Below are positions 1-15,498 of a stretch of DNA of 64,000 nt, one piece after another (within the stretch, counting starts at the first letter, position 1; each line of letters starts with the position of its first letter). The translations under genes were made by a program, and so were the position numbers. The DNA lies in the NCBI GenBank assembly GCA_023525715.1, contig CM042014.1, positions 24,212,904 through 24,276,903 of the forward strand, written 5' to 3'. The notes under the pieces were generated by a model. The model was not told the origin of the DNA. It made no database searches and saw only the letters and a program-made list of their open reading frames with translations. Source of the DNA: Cichorium intybus (Eukaryota; Streptophyta; Magnoliopsida; Asterales; Asteraceae).

Positions 1-600
1 TACAACATATAATAAGAACCTACTAACAATACATAAGCTAATTCAAAGCATATTCTCGGATTTGAGCATCTAGGGTTTGAAACCCTAGAAATCAAAATCA
101 CTAACCTTGGAATCAAGAACTCAAGAACGTGATTCGGGTGTTAATCCAACTTCCTCAACCTTTTCCTAAGCAAAACCCTCGATCAAAACGACTAATTTTA
201 TGCTTCTTGCTCTCAAAAATCGCCTTGGAGTGTTTGTGGTTCGTAAAATGGTTTAAATGAGGAGAAAATGATATTTATCCCTGCACCGAACCCGACCCGG
301 GCTGTCAAACCCGCCCCGGGTTTTTACCCACAACCCGACCCGGGCTGCTCAACCCGCCCCGGGTTTTAATACGCTAAATTCCGCTTCGACCCAGTCGTAA
401 CTCGCTCCGGTTTTATACGACTCGACCCAGGTTTATTTTGAACACGACCCGGGTTGCCATGTTTTCCATTTTCATTCCAATCCGACTCGACCCGTGTCAC
501 ACAACTCGACCCGGTTTGACTTTTTAAGTATTTACTTTGTTTCTTTTATCTATTTTAACATCCTACTTCTCCTAGATTGGTTTCTAAACATCTTAACTCA
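1..600. repeat. LTR-like sequence with CCCGGG-rich short repeats
   Basis: No coding region is recognisable. Bases 280-510 repeat short units built on ACCCGACCCGGG and CCCGCCCCGGG, each at least twice, in an otherwise AT-rich stretch. The texture resembles long gypsy-type (Tekay/Del) LTRs in reverse orientation, but neither end can be placed, so the class is an inference. Confidence 0.35.
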
Positions 601-616
601 TGTTTTAACTTATCAA

Positions 617-864
<248 letters not shown>

Positions 865-940
865 AGAAGACAATGTCTTACACATGTAAGATGTCACTAA
901 ATAAAAGGAATGATAATATAAGACTATTAGACATGAAAAC

Positions 941-1360
941 ATGTTTGGAATTGGATTGTTGGGTGGCATATATAACTCGATAAAAATTTTTCGGACGGAT
1001 ATGTTTGCACCCATCAGATATTGGCTAAGTACTGATATGGGTCTCATGATTTCCTTCTTTTATAACGTGACACTACACATATTAAGCCCGACAGGCAGCA
1101 TGACATACTTACCGCTTCGATCAAATCATCCATTGTTGCATCAACGCACCCATATTGCAATTGCAATTGTTCGCGGTTCTCATTACGTAAAAGTTACATT
1201 GAATGAAGGATACCCGATGCCTCCAATTTATCCACAGTGGAATTATTTCAAGTATGACAATGTATCTGAATGGGCTACTCCTTATGAAAGACAACTACAG
1301 TTGTACATGAATCATTTCCGCTCTAATCATAGCACTGAAAGAGTTGTATTGGATAATTGA
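941..1360 (+). pseudogene. OTU-like protease C-terminal fragment
   Basis: The 139-residue frame resembles the C-terminal half of the OTU-type cysteine protease domain found in plant proteins often linked to FAR1/MULE transposons. Visible marks are a WLSTDMG segment near residue 28, a TYLPLRS strand near 55, a catalytic-type His in SHYVKV near 81, a PMPPIYPQW turn and the closing WATPYERQ. The catalytic Asp/Cys half is missing: upstream sequence is a (TA)n array and AT-rich DNA with no matching frame. The frame has no stop until residue 139, so the loss of the 5' part may be fairly recent. No promoter or splice acceptor is evident. Most likely a gene fragment carried or cut by a transposon. 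The family call comes from motif recall and is moderately sure. Confidence 0.55.
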
Positions 1361-2308
<948 letters not shown>

Positions 2309-2830
2309 TTTTTTTTTTTTTTTGGAACAGCAGCAGATTTATTAAAAAAGAAGTCATTGGTGTTGATCCCTATAGACTAAATAGACAACATGTAGCACAA
2401 AAACAATCACGAAAAACTACTTTACATAACAACACCCAACCTAAACAAGCACAACCCAACAAAGTACTGTGGGAATCAAACATACACCATGGAAGACGAT
2501 TCATCCGAATAACCAGCCCAATAGTGGCATCCTTCGATCAATGAGCAATTGAGTACCACATAAACTTGTTTCTACTTGGGGGTATTTTGGTCCAAACTAA
2601 ATTTCCAGCACCTGCATCTTGAGACATCTAATACCATTAGAAGACATATGAGTAGCCAACAAATTCAATCGATCTACTATATATTAGAATCTGATGACTT
2701 GCAACTAAGGCGACAGCGTACCTAAGATTTATCTTGTTTCCACTTGGGGGTATTTTGGTCCAAACTAAATTTCCAGCACCTGCATATATCCTTGAGACAT
2801 CCAGCAGCAACAAAAGGCTTATAAACAACT
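2309..2830 (-). repeat. Possible retroposed 3' end with internal 168-bp duplication
   Basis: Read on the minus strand, an AATAAA signal (near 2338-2343) is followed about 15 bases later by a poly(A) tract, seen as T15 on the plus strand near 2309-2324. This is the layout of a reverse-transcribed copy. The body contains two copies of a 50-60 bp segment (around 2562-2617 and 2730-2790) offset by 168 bp. No open frame was recognised, so the parent is unknown: it could be a LINE 3' end or a processed gene copy. Confidence 0.4.
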
Positions 2831-3973
2831 AATAAACTCAATCGGATAGCTGATAATTAATGTTTGTAAAAAATAATTCGATTTGAGATAAAACAACAAA
2901 ATCATCGTACTCATAAACCAGAGATCTTCTTAATCGAAATATGTAGGAACTATTGTATTCTTACATGGTATGTAAAGGTAGTTGATCTCGATTTTGTTGA
3001 CTGAATTTCCGAACAACACAACAGGAGGCAACGAGACTGCGAGAGAGTCCTACGTCTCTAATTTGAGTCGTGAAATTGTAATCACGAAATGAGAGAGTCC
3101 TACGTCTCTAATTTTCTCCCAATTGGGCTATATTATTTGCATAATATTTGGGCTTATCTTTATTGGGCTAATTCTAATGAAATCTTGAGTAGGGGCCCGT
3201 GCCACTGTAGGGACCCTACCAGTTCCGCCCATGTATGAGAGGTAATTGAATAAGTCCATTTGCGAAGACAATATAAGATTTAAGAACTCGTGATATCTTA
3301 TAATGGATACCCGTTTGGTACCTACTAAGTTCAATTTAAACTGCTAAATCTATTATGTTTATTATCTATTTTATTCTATACTATAATAGAGATCATCCAA
3401 ACTCACGTGGTTAGAGATAAATTGATATCTCAAACCATATTGATTTTAAACATAAATGACCTTTTACATTATTTAATTAATAGCATTTACAATACTTAAA
3501 AAATTCCAATAAAATTTTGCATTCCTCTCATTATATATGTAGCTATATAAATAGTATTTTCTCATAAAACTTGTTTATGTGTTTGAAGATTATTGAGATG
3601 TAGATTTTTTTGGGATAATAGATTTATTAGTAGTATTTTCTCTCAAAAAGTCTTCGTATCGTTTAATACTTTGCGATTCAAATATTAAGAGTTGAAGAAT
3701 AAGTTTATTGCATCGATGCTAATTACAATATGTATTTTTCTTTGGATAAAAGTGTTTGAAATAAAGAATAAAACTAAACGATCAAGAAAGATGAGTATTT
3801 GATATTTTTTGATGAACTAAATATATCATTATTTTATTAATTTCTTTATATTTTTGAAATTGTTTTTACAAACATTTTATACGATTTTGGAGTGTTTGAA
3901 GTGTTTTTTTGAAAATAAATGTAATAATAGATGTTTTATTGTTTTTATGTTATTTATTATGTATTAGATTGTG

Positions 3974-3975
<2 letters not shown>
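2831..3975. other. AT-rich intergenic sequence
   Basis: No gene recognised. A 20-base unit, GAGAGAGTCCTACGTCTCTA, occurs twice around 3040-3110. Otherwise plain AT-rich DNA. Confidence 0.4.

Positions 3976-4062
<87 letters not shown>
3976..4062. repeat. (TA)n microsatellite
   Basis: Uninterrupted TA run, followed by 124 bases of unique sequence and then another TA array. Confidence 0.97.
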
Positions 4063-4064
<2 letters not shown>

Positions 4065-4182
4065 ATAGGGAATAATAATTGCCACAATTTTTAATAACAT
4101 AAAAACAGGGACATCTATTATAATATTTATTTTCACAAAACGCGCAAACATTCCTAAATCATATAGAAGGTTTGTATAAACA

Positions 4183-4325
<143 letters not shown>

Positions 4326-4561
4326 AAAGAATTTTATATTTAGGTCATCGAAAAAATCATCAAATTCTCATTTTCTTACCTCTTACTTAGTCGTTTAGCT
4401 TTATTTCTCATTTCAAACACCATAATATAAAGAAAAACTCACATTGCAAATACCGTTTATGCGAGAAACTCGTTTCTTCAACTTTTCATATTTGAATCAC
4501 AAATTATACAGCAGCATAAACGATTTTTGAGAAAATATTTTATATATAAGTGTGTGTGTGT

Positions 4562-4564
<3 letters not shown>

Positions 4565-4633
<69 letters not shown>
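4565..4633. repeat. (TG)n/(TA)n microsatellite
   Basis: A short GT run near 4549-4562 leads into a TA run of about 34 repeats. Confidence 0.95.
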
Positions 4634-4636
<3 letters not shown>

Positions 4637-4806
4637 TTTTCGTTCAACCACATTTATTTGAACATCTATTTACTTTTGAAATGCCTTTCAATAATAATTG
4701 TCAATTGTTTTACTAATGTGAGATAATTATTTCAATTCATTACCATTATTATCATTAGTTGGTAATCGTAAATGTTATGATGACGTTATATATCATAAGC
4801 ATATTA

Positions 4807-7421
<2,615 letters not shown>

Positions 7422-7472
7422 TGTTCATATTGCACATATTTCATGTGATATAACAGTGTTTTTATGAATAAA

Positions 7473-7895
7473 TGTTAGGACTAAATTTGTGGTTTAATCT
7501 TTACATTTATAGGGCTAAATTTAGAAAAGATAACTTTTAGGGTCTGTTAGGGGATTTCGGCCTGGGACCGAAATCCACTAAGTTTTCGGTCGTGATGACC
7601 GAAATTCTGAAATCCTGAGGATTTCGGTCAGGCCTCTTTTGGTTTTCGGTCTGGTGGGCTGAGGATTTTGGTCTGGACTATTTTAGTATATATATGAGGC
7701 TTAGTCTTCATTTGTATAGTTAGTTGCTTTGGAGCCTCGTTCTAGCATAGAGATTTTCGTGTAAAGCTCAAGCAACCGTATTCTTATATACCAGTCGATT
7801 GATCTTATATAATCGATAGCATTGAAGGATTGTGCGTGTGTTAGTTTGATTTGATTGATACCGTGTGAATATCTAGGATTGTTTCGGGACCTACA
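7473..7895 (+). repeat. 5' LTR of TR-GAG element
   Basis: Starts TGTTAGGACT and ends GACCTACA, next to the primer-binding site. It holds several GATTTCGG and inverse CCGAAATC words and a short TA tract of about four units near 7688-7697. Confidence 0.8.
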
Positions 7896-7960
7896 ATTGG
7901 TATCACAGCTTGAAAACCTTGTGTTTTTTAGTATTTTGGTATCAATCATATTTTCCTTTG

Positions 7961-8048
7961 CTTGGATCTTGGAGTTTTGGGTGTTTTTGGATTTATTTGG
8001 ATTGCTTGGATCTTGGAGTTTTGGGTGTTTTTGGATTTATTTGGACTG
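7961..8048 (+). repeat. 44-bp tandem duplication in element leader
   Basis: The unit starting CTTGGATCTTGGAGTTTTGG occurs twice in direct succession (7961-8004 and 8005-8048). Confidence 0.9.
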
Positions 8049-8164
8049 TTTTGATCAAGTTTTAGTGTTTTCGTTCTTCGTGTTCTTGAAATATTCAAAG
8101 AAATCTCTCAAAAACGATGTTTTTTGTCCAAAAACGGAGTTTTGGAAGGTTTTTGGACGTTTTT

Positions 8165-8415
8165 CAGATCTGGAAGAGGATTTCGGCCAGGCTCTTGAGG
8201 ATTTCGGTGGAGGCGCTGAATACCTGGGATTTCGGTTAGGGTTTTGTAGGATTTCGGTCTGTTTGTGTGGATTTCAGTCAGTCCATTAAGGATTTCGGTG
8301 TAGCTAGGGTTTGTGGAGGATTTCGGCCAGCTCTTGTGATTTCGGCAAAAATCCTGGACTTCGGCTAAGGGTGATTTCGGTCAGCATATCGGCTAAAGGT
8401 GTTTTCGGTCTATAG
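8165..8415 (+). repeat. Irregular array of GATTTCGG motifs in leader
   Basis: About a dozen copies of GATTTCGG, or near variants, followed by T or C occur in 250 bp with irregular spacing (about 15-35 bp). The same word recurs in both LTRs, in both orientations. Seen directly; function unknown. It may be a packaging or expression signal, or just slippage-derived. Confidence 0.75.
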
Positions 8416-8547
8416 GGATTTCAATCAAAAAGGGGGTAAAAATTTCGAAGATTGGCTCAAATTTTGGTTTTTCGGCGAAATTTTTTTGAGGTTTTCGATC
8501 AACTTTTTGGCGTTTGAAGGCTTTTTCGGTCCATTTGAACTTTTAAA

Positions 8548-9528
8548 ATGGCGAGAAAAGACGCTTGCGAAAAACCATGCAATCCTGATTGCGAAAAGAT
8601 AATTGCTAAACTTCGCGAACACAACGATAATCTAGTTAGACAAATATTTGAACTTGAAAACATGGTTCATAAACATAAAAAGAAACTGAAACCTCTCCAA
8701 GAATCGCTAGATTCCAGAACTTCAGATTATCTCAAAATACAAGACGAGCTTAGCATAACAAGATGTCATCTCAGATTTGCTAATGAATACATTATCAAAT
8801 TGACTGTCGAGCGTGACTCTTTAAAAGCTAAAATTCAAGATGCTGATTTAATTTTTAAGAAGTTCGAAGGGTCAAGTGCGATAGTCGAATCGATGATCGA
8901 ACATCAGCTTAAATGGGATGATAACAAGGGTCTGGGGTATAAGAGTGTTCCACCTCCTTTCAACAACAATTTTACCCCGCTCCTTGAAACAGAAGAGTCA
9001 GAGGAGTGTTATTTCTCCAATTTCATTCAAAAGGATCAATCTGGCACCGCTGAGAGTATTGAAATGAACTCTACTAATCCCTCTTTCTCATGTGCAGATA
9101 CAGTGAATAACGAGGATGAAATCAATGAGAAGAAGACTGCTAAGACTTGTGCCCCTTCTAAAACTTGTGGTGATGGTTTGAATTCAAAAATTCCAAATGT
9201 TGGAAAAAAAACACCACCAAAGTTTGTGAAAGAAGGTGAAATTCCTGTTGGACCAAGACCAAGTCCCACTAAGTGTGATTGTGCTTGTACTTGTGGCAAC
9301 TCCGCGAAGAACTCAAAAGGATAAGGACCAAGTCAAAATCTCATTTACTTGAAAAGACAAACGTGTTTCAATTGTGGGATTGCAGGTCACATTGCCAGGA
9401 ACTGTCCACATCGCCCATATATTCCCTTCTACGCACAAGGCTGGCAAAACGTGCCAAAGGGAAAATCTTGCAAAAGGAAGCCCTCAAGATCACGTTCAAA
9501 AGATGGTGAATGGACCGAAATCCACTAG
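8548..9528 (+). pseudogene. SIRE-like gag fragment, one in-frame stop
   Basis: The frame starts at ATG 8548 and runs 258 codons to a TAA at 9322-9324, then stays open in the same frame to a TAG at 9526-9528. The first part is predicted to be mostly helical and charged (Glu/Lys-rich coiled-coil-like, about residues 20-115), followed by a GLGYKSVPPPF motif near residue 131 that I associate with SIRE-type Copia gag. The part after the stop holds a nucleocapsid zinc knuckle, CX2CX4HX4C, at about 9364-9405, then a basic Arg/Lys/Ser tail. The N-terminal capsid domain of a full gag is absent. The stop separates the capsid-side helices from the RNA-binding knuckle, so without readthrough the product could not bind RNA through it. 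No other gene shares the element. Confidence 0.7.
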
Positions 9529-9529
9529 G

Positions 9530-9708
9530 TTTACATTTATAGGGCTAAATTTAGAAAATATAAACTTTTAGGGTCTGTTAGGGGATTTCGGCCTGGGACC
9601 GAAATCCACTACGTTTTTGGTCGTGATGACCGAAATTTTGAGGATTTCGGTCAGGCCTCTTTAGGTTTTCGGTTTGGTGGGCTGAGGATTTCGGTCCGGA
9701 CTGTTTTA

Positions 9709-9807
<99 letters not shown>

Positions 9808-10006
9808 AGGTTTAGTCTTCATTTGTATAGTTAGTTGCTTTGGAGCCTCGTTCTAGCATAGAGATTTTCGTGTAAAGCTCAAGCAACTGTGTTCTTATGT
9901 ACCAGTCGATTGATCTTATATAATCGAGTGCATTGAATGATTGTTCGTGTGTTAGTTTGATTTGATTGATACCGTGTGAAGATCTAGGATTGTTTCAGGA
10001 TCTACA
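9530..10006 (+). repeat. 3' LTR of TR-GAG element with expanded (TA)n
   Basis: Matches the 5' LTR from base 7500 onward with scattered substitutions. The TA tract, about four units in the 5' LTR, is about 47 units here (9710-9804). Confidence 0.85.
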
Positions 10007-10011
10007 ATAAA

Positions 10012-11250
10012 TTAAGATAAAAAGGGCTAAAAATACTCACAACACTTGAAAACGCTTTTAAACATGACTTTAGGACAAACAAGCGAAAATGGAAAAAGTT
10101 TGAGCAAAAAGGGGGCAAAATGACAAGTTGCTGAAAATTGAATGTTAGCGTCGCTATCCTTCCCATCACCGACGGTATCATGGCTGTTACGAAAAATATA
10201 GCCTATTGAGATCGCGATGTTGACTAGACCAAGTGTTCCGGGAGACCACAGTGTTGCTAACTGGTTTGAAGCCTATAAATAGCAGATATTTCAGCCTGGA
10301 AAGTGTTCAAAAACTGTTATCAAATCCCATGACCTAGAGAGCTTTGGAGGCTATTTTCTGAAGGTTTAGAAGGCCGAATCACGTTTTGGTTGTAAGCAAT
10401 ATTTACATTTTCAATTCTACAATTCCTGTTTTGATCTAGCCATTTTAGGCTAGAACCCAATATCTTGTTTTGGGTTCAGACATGTTTATATTTTAGATTA
10501 AAAATTCGGTTTGATGATTGTTTTTGATTAATTCTAGTGATCATTTCCGCGTTTCAATTTTAGTCCTGAATTTGGTTTGTTTTTGACTGGCCACCTTAGA
10601 TAAATTAAATTCACGCAATGTTAATCAACTGAGTGAGGCACCTGATCGTTTTGCTAAGTTGGTGTTTGGTAACAATAACAAGCGTCCTTTTTAAGAATTT
10701 GGTCACATGTTCACACACTTTCGAGCGTATGAGAAGAATTGGACATTGTTGATACTTGCACACCTCATGCAGTTCCTGCATTCAATCTAAGAGCGTGTTT
10801 AGGTTGGGTAATAAGGAGTTAGGTTTAGGTAAAGATCATGTTTTATGTAGACAAGTTAGCAGCTTAATTTCATAAAGACTACATTTTATGACTTTTAAAA
10901 GCCAACTTAGAATTACATTTCATAAACACATCAAAGTAATTCAATCTAGATTGATAAACATCGAAGACTTAGAACTAGGCTTTTTACATTTGAATTCTTA
11001 ATTTTTATTACTTGCATACTTTTCTTATCTATTTCTACTTTAATTACAAAACCCCCATTACGATATTCTTAGTATTCCATACTAAGTGGCATAGACCTTA
11101 TATCTCGTGTCTCTGTGGTTCGACCTTGCTTACCATGTACTCTATCCAAGTGCAGTATAACAGTAATATTTTGGACTTATTTTATATATTTCCATTTTTT
11201 TGTGAGGGCTGACAAACCCTTAACAAACCGGCGTCGTTGCCGGGGACACG
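10012..11250 (+). mobile_element. Athila-like gypsy LTR remnant and primer site
   Basis: The key mark is GGCGTCGTTGCCGGGGAC at about 11230-11247, very close to the TGGCGCCGTTGCCGGGGA primer site of Athila-type Ty3/gypsy elements. Just upstream is TGTGGTTCGACC, a string I know from the ends of such LTRs. A TATA box (CTATAAATAGC) lies near 10274. The internal region after the primer site is lost within about 150 bp. The left end is unclear because the TR-GAG element was inserted in this region. Confidence 0.6.
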
Positions 11251-11633
11251 ACAATATTAATGTTTATGTCAATATCTCTTCGTACAGGTACACCAATTGC
11301 AATCTTCACATACATATGTTTTTTTCGAATTTATTTTTTTTGAAAGTACATGTATATTATTTTAGTTTAAAATTAGCAGTTAAAAAGATTCTCGGGTTCT
11401 TGTAATGCCACAATTGACTTAATATGTATGTGGTAAATCTTAGATATTTCTAAGAAGTATGTTTAACATAAGGTGTTGTTAGTGTGGCGACCAAATTGTA
11501 AGAATTTTGGTAAAAATGGCCAATTTTTCCAAATGGTCAAACTATGTCTCAGGTTTGTTTGATTCGGTATGTATATGTTGATCATCTTGTCAATAATTAT
11601 GTAGTGAAATTAAGGGGCTTAAGTGTAAAAAAG

Positions 11634-11637
<4 letters not shown>

Positions 11638-11719
<82 letters not shown>
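11638..11719. repeat. (TA)n microsatellite
   Basis: TA run forming the left flank of TIR element E2. Confidence 0.96.
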
Positions 11720-12078
<359 letters not shown>

Positions 12079-13106
12079 AATGATAATTTTTGTAATTTGA
12101 GGGGCCAAATGTGCCAAAATGGCAAATTTACACATATGAATAGGGGAAAATCGGGATTTCCTTCCAAAAAAAGAAATTCATGAGTGTGAGAGAAGATTCT
12201 AGGGTTTTAGAAACCAAACATTAAAGGTTGTGATCAAGTTTCACATTTTTTTCAATACCTTGCTATGGTGTTTGGATGATCCCTGTTGATTGTACCGTTG
12301 GATCGTCGTGATTTTTGTACTGGAGGTTCAGAAGATACATACGCAGGTTTTGACTGGAGGAATTTCGATTCTGATTTCTGGAAGTCGACTTATATGCTTA
12401 CGAACGGAACTGATGAATTGTGGTAAAGTTATTGTTTCTGCTACTATATCGCAAAAATCGTTGTAAATTGTAGGAGTATCGGTTTCATGTGAAACCAGTA
12501 TCGTATTCTCAAGAATTTAGTCTAGTATCTTTTATCTAAAGAGGTACAAAACATTATTCGACCTCTAACATAGGTCAAATACGAGTTTTCCACAGACTGG
12601 TGCAATGATGAAAATTTTGAGACAGCCTTGATATGTAATTTTGTAAAATCATAGTAAATTGTAGAAAAATCTTGTGGGGTTGATATTGGCGTCCCTAGAA
12701 ATTAAAAGGAAGTGCTTGTTGTAAAATTGGAATCCTTGCGAATAAATGTTGTTATGTTGATTAAAACGGATCGTGAAAAGGGGGAACAATCTAGGGTAAA
12801 AAGAGAATAATTGCTAAGAACTTTGAGCTTGAAGTTATTGCTTTCATGTTCATGCTTAATATTTCAAGAATGGTATATATGATTCATAAAGTTTTATAAA
12901 TGTGGTTGAAAACCTAATATAGGTATGTTTAAACTTTGGTACTTATATTTTTGTTGGTATGTTTAAACTTTCATAATGTATCATAGTTGTATACCCTAAA
13001 CAGTGTTTTAAATTATGTAACGATTTTTGTTAAACCTCATTTTGTAATGTAAATTTAGTAATTATGGTTACAAACGTTTGTTTTGAGAATTGGGGTGTTA
13101 CACTAA

Positions 13107-13109
<3 letters not shown>

Positions 13110-13201
<92 letters not shown>
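13110..13201. repeat. (TA)n microsatellite
   Basis: About 45 TA units followed by a GT-rich stretch. Confidence 0.97.
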
Positions 13202-13204
<3 letters not shown>

Positions 13205-13555
13205 GTGTGTCTGTGTGTGTGCGCATTAAAGTATTTAACTAATATCTAAAATTTGGATTAAACAAGGGTTTTAAGTCTGCACGATATGACGAGAGTTTAT
13301 TAATCTTATAACTAGATATTATCTTTTACTAATCAAATTAATACAAAATTATGTTTTTTTATAAAAATATAAGGAGAAAATGATCATTTATGTAACTTTT
13401 CTATTATTGGTGGAATGATTCGGTAATTTTGTTTTAAATTATTATAGAGTGGTCATTTTTATAATTTTAATATTATAAAGGGATCATTTTGTAGCTTTTA
13501 CATTTCATATTGTATCTAGTGACTAATTTTTTAGATTTATTATATATAATCACTA
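13202..13555 (+). repeat. Dispersed 350-bp repeat, copy 1
   Basis: From the GTGTGTCTGTG stretch to about 13553 the sequence matches 34937-35287 at roughly 90 percent by eye, including TGGTCATTTTTATAATTTTAA. Both copies start with a GT-rich run. The family is unknown and no coding frame is shared. Confidence 0.85.
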
Positions 13556-13626
13556 CGCGAATACTCGCATATTGCGTAGGAAAAAAATTATTAGTTAACA
13601 TATAAACAAATGCATGTTATTCTTAT

Positions 13627-13800
<174 letters not shown>

Positions 13801-14700
13801 AAAAAAAATCTCTTCATTATTTTTAACTATATGATAATACATGCATGTGTCATAAATTTGGTTAACAACGAATTTTAACAATTTTAATGAATAAATACAA
13901 TGCAACAAAATAAAAACTAAATTAATATAGTTTAAGATAAAGAGTTATCTCAAACCACGTGATTTTAATAGTCTACCAACATGATGTGCTTGTATAGAAT
14001 TTTTGTATAATTTCAAATTTAATTGTACTTTTATCTATTTTAAAATCAATTTAAAGATTGCGTATTTGGTCATGTTTTAATTTCGAATATTTAATTTAAA
14101 TTAACTGTGTTCTCTTTGGTGGATAATGGAAGCAAATGAATTATATTATATAAGACAAAGAGAAAAGGTCATATATGTATATGAATCAATGTGCGATAAA
14201 GTATTAAACCTCAAATTGATGTGGTAAAAAATAAAACATTTATCTTGAACCACATTGATTTGGATGACATTATTTATAATAAAAAATAGATATAGTTTGA
14301 ATACATGAAGTATACATTGATTGAATGGCCTCGGAGAAAATTAGAAATCTTTGCGTTCGACCATCAATATTACATAAGAAATAAAAGTTCAAAATTGCAT
14401 TATTCAGCACAATGCATGCGATTTTGTACAACTTGATTAATGAATCCATAGCTCATCTTAGATCGACTCGTTAAAATTTTAAAGCTCAACTTCATTAATA
14501 AAAATAAGAAAACTTTAACTATATCTTTCCTTGAACTTTAATATTTGGAAATATTTTCAACAGTAAAAAAATATCAAATAATTTATATAATTGTTTTAAC
14601 TTGAGAGAGACCTTTATTTATAAAATAAAAAAAGCTTATTGAGTTGGTTTATCATGACGATGTGGGGTCAAAATTTCATTCATAGTGTATTATTTTGTGT
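13801..14700. other. AT-rich intergenic sequence
   Basis: No gene, structured RNA or repeat ends could be supported in this 900-bp stretch. Confidence 0.4.
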
Positions 14701-14710
14701 CATTTTCTTA

Positions 14711-14830
14711 TTCCACATCGCTTAAGAAACAGAACTGAAGAGAAATCAAACATCTATAAGTAAGAGACTAATATAATTTTCATCCCACACAGCTTAAGAA
14801 ACACATTGCAAGGAAAATAAAACATCTATA
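14711..14830 (+). promoter_or_regulatory. Two snRNA-promoter-like USE/TATA units in tandem
   Basis: Two successive units each have a USE-like word (TTCCACATCGC near 14712, TCCCACACAGC near 14783; plant consensus RTCCCACATCG), then CTTAAGAAACA, then a CATCTATAAGTA box. The gap from USE to TATA is about 33-34 bases, the spacing of Pol II-type plant U-snRNA promoters. I could not recognise a U1, U2, U4, U5 or U3 sequence downstream, so these may be promoter remnants or a repeat carrying them. Confidence 0.4.
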
Positions 14831-15000
14831 AGTAGAGAGGTTAAAATAATTTCTTTCATATCTTTGTTCTTTTGTGTTCTTGATTATAACAAGATTAGGA
14901 ATCGGTTGCAACATTCCATGAGCCTTTGGTTTTAGTTTTAGGATCGTTCTCGTAAAATTTGGACGTGTGCTCACTAATGTCCACTTCGATCTGTTTTTTC

Positions 15001-15490
15001 CAGTGTTGCAGAAATCGGCCTTGGTGGCGGATTAATCGGTGATTAGTCGCTTGGCTGTCTTCAACCGATTACGATTAAGCCTAATCGGTCGGCTTGACGG
15101 TTTGCTGTAAAAATCGGCCAAAAATCGGCCTTGGCGGCCGATTAATCGGTTTTGGCGGCCGATTAATCGGTCTTGGCGGTCATTTTTTAGTTTTTTTAAT
15201 TTTTTTTAATTAATTAATTAATTTTTTATTTTTAAATGACGACACAAAGTATCTCTAATAACTCAAGAAAACTGAAAAAAATCAATATTAAATAATAAAA
15301 TTAAAGAAGTATATAATATTTGATGTGTATCTCGGAATAAAATGAATTAAACTTTGCTATTTTTATATTTATATATTTTTAAATGAATTCATTTATAATT
15401 TAGGGTCTCCGACTAATCCCCGATTAATCCGATTAATCCCTTAACCCCACTCGACCGCCAAGTTACAGTCAAACGATTTTTACAACCTTG
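15001..15490. mobile_element. hAT MITE, copy 1
   Basis: 490 bp. Left end CAGTGTTGCAGAAATCGG and right end CGATTTTTACAACCTTG are inverted repeats. The 8-bp duplication GTTTTTTC lies at 14993-15000 and 15491-15498, diagnostic of hAT. Subterminal words such as CCGATTAATCGG are repeated near both ends. No coding capacity. It is related to the copy at 54857-55327. Confidence 0.9.
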
Positions 15491-15498
15491 GTTTTTTC

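Larger units (their letters stand above)
7473..10006 (+). mobile_element. Non-autonomous LTR element with partial gag (TR-GAG type)
   Basis: The 2.5-kb element has a 5' LTR (7473-7895), an initiator-Met-type primer site starting with TGGTATCACAGC (7898), a leader, one gag-like frame, and a 3' LTR (9530-10006). Flanking 5-bp duplications ATAAA lie at 7468-7472 and 10007-10011. There is no protease, integrase or reverse transcriptase, so mobilisation must have been in trans. The gag resembles that of SIRE-lineage Copia elements, which is the likely donor. The 3' LTR lacks the first 27 bases of the 5' LTR and instead follows a gag 3' end that repeats an LTR-like GACCGAAATCCACTA string. It is inserted in an Athila-like LTR. 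Confidence 0.82.
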
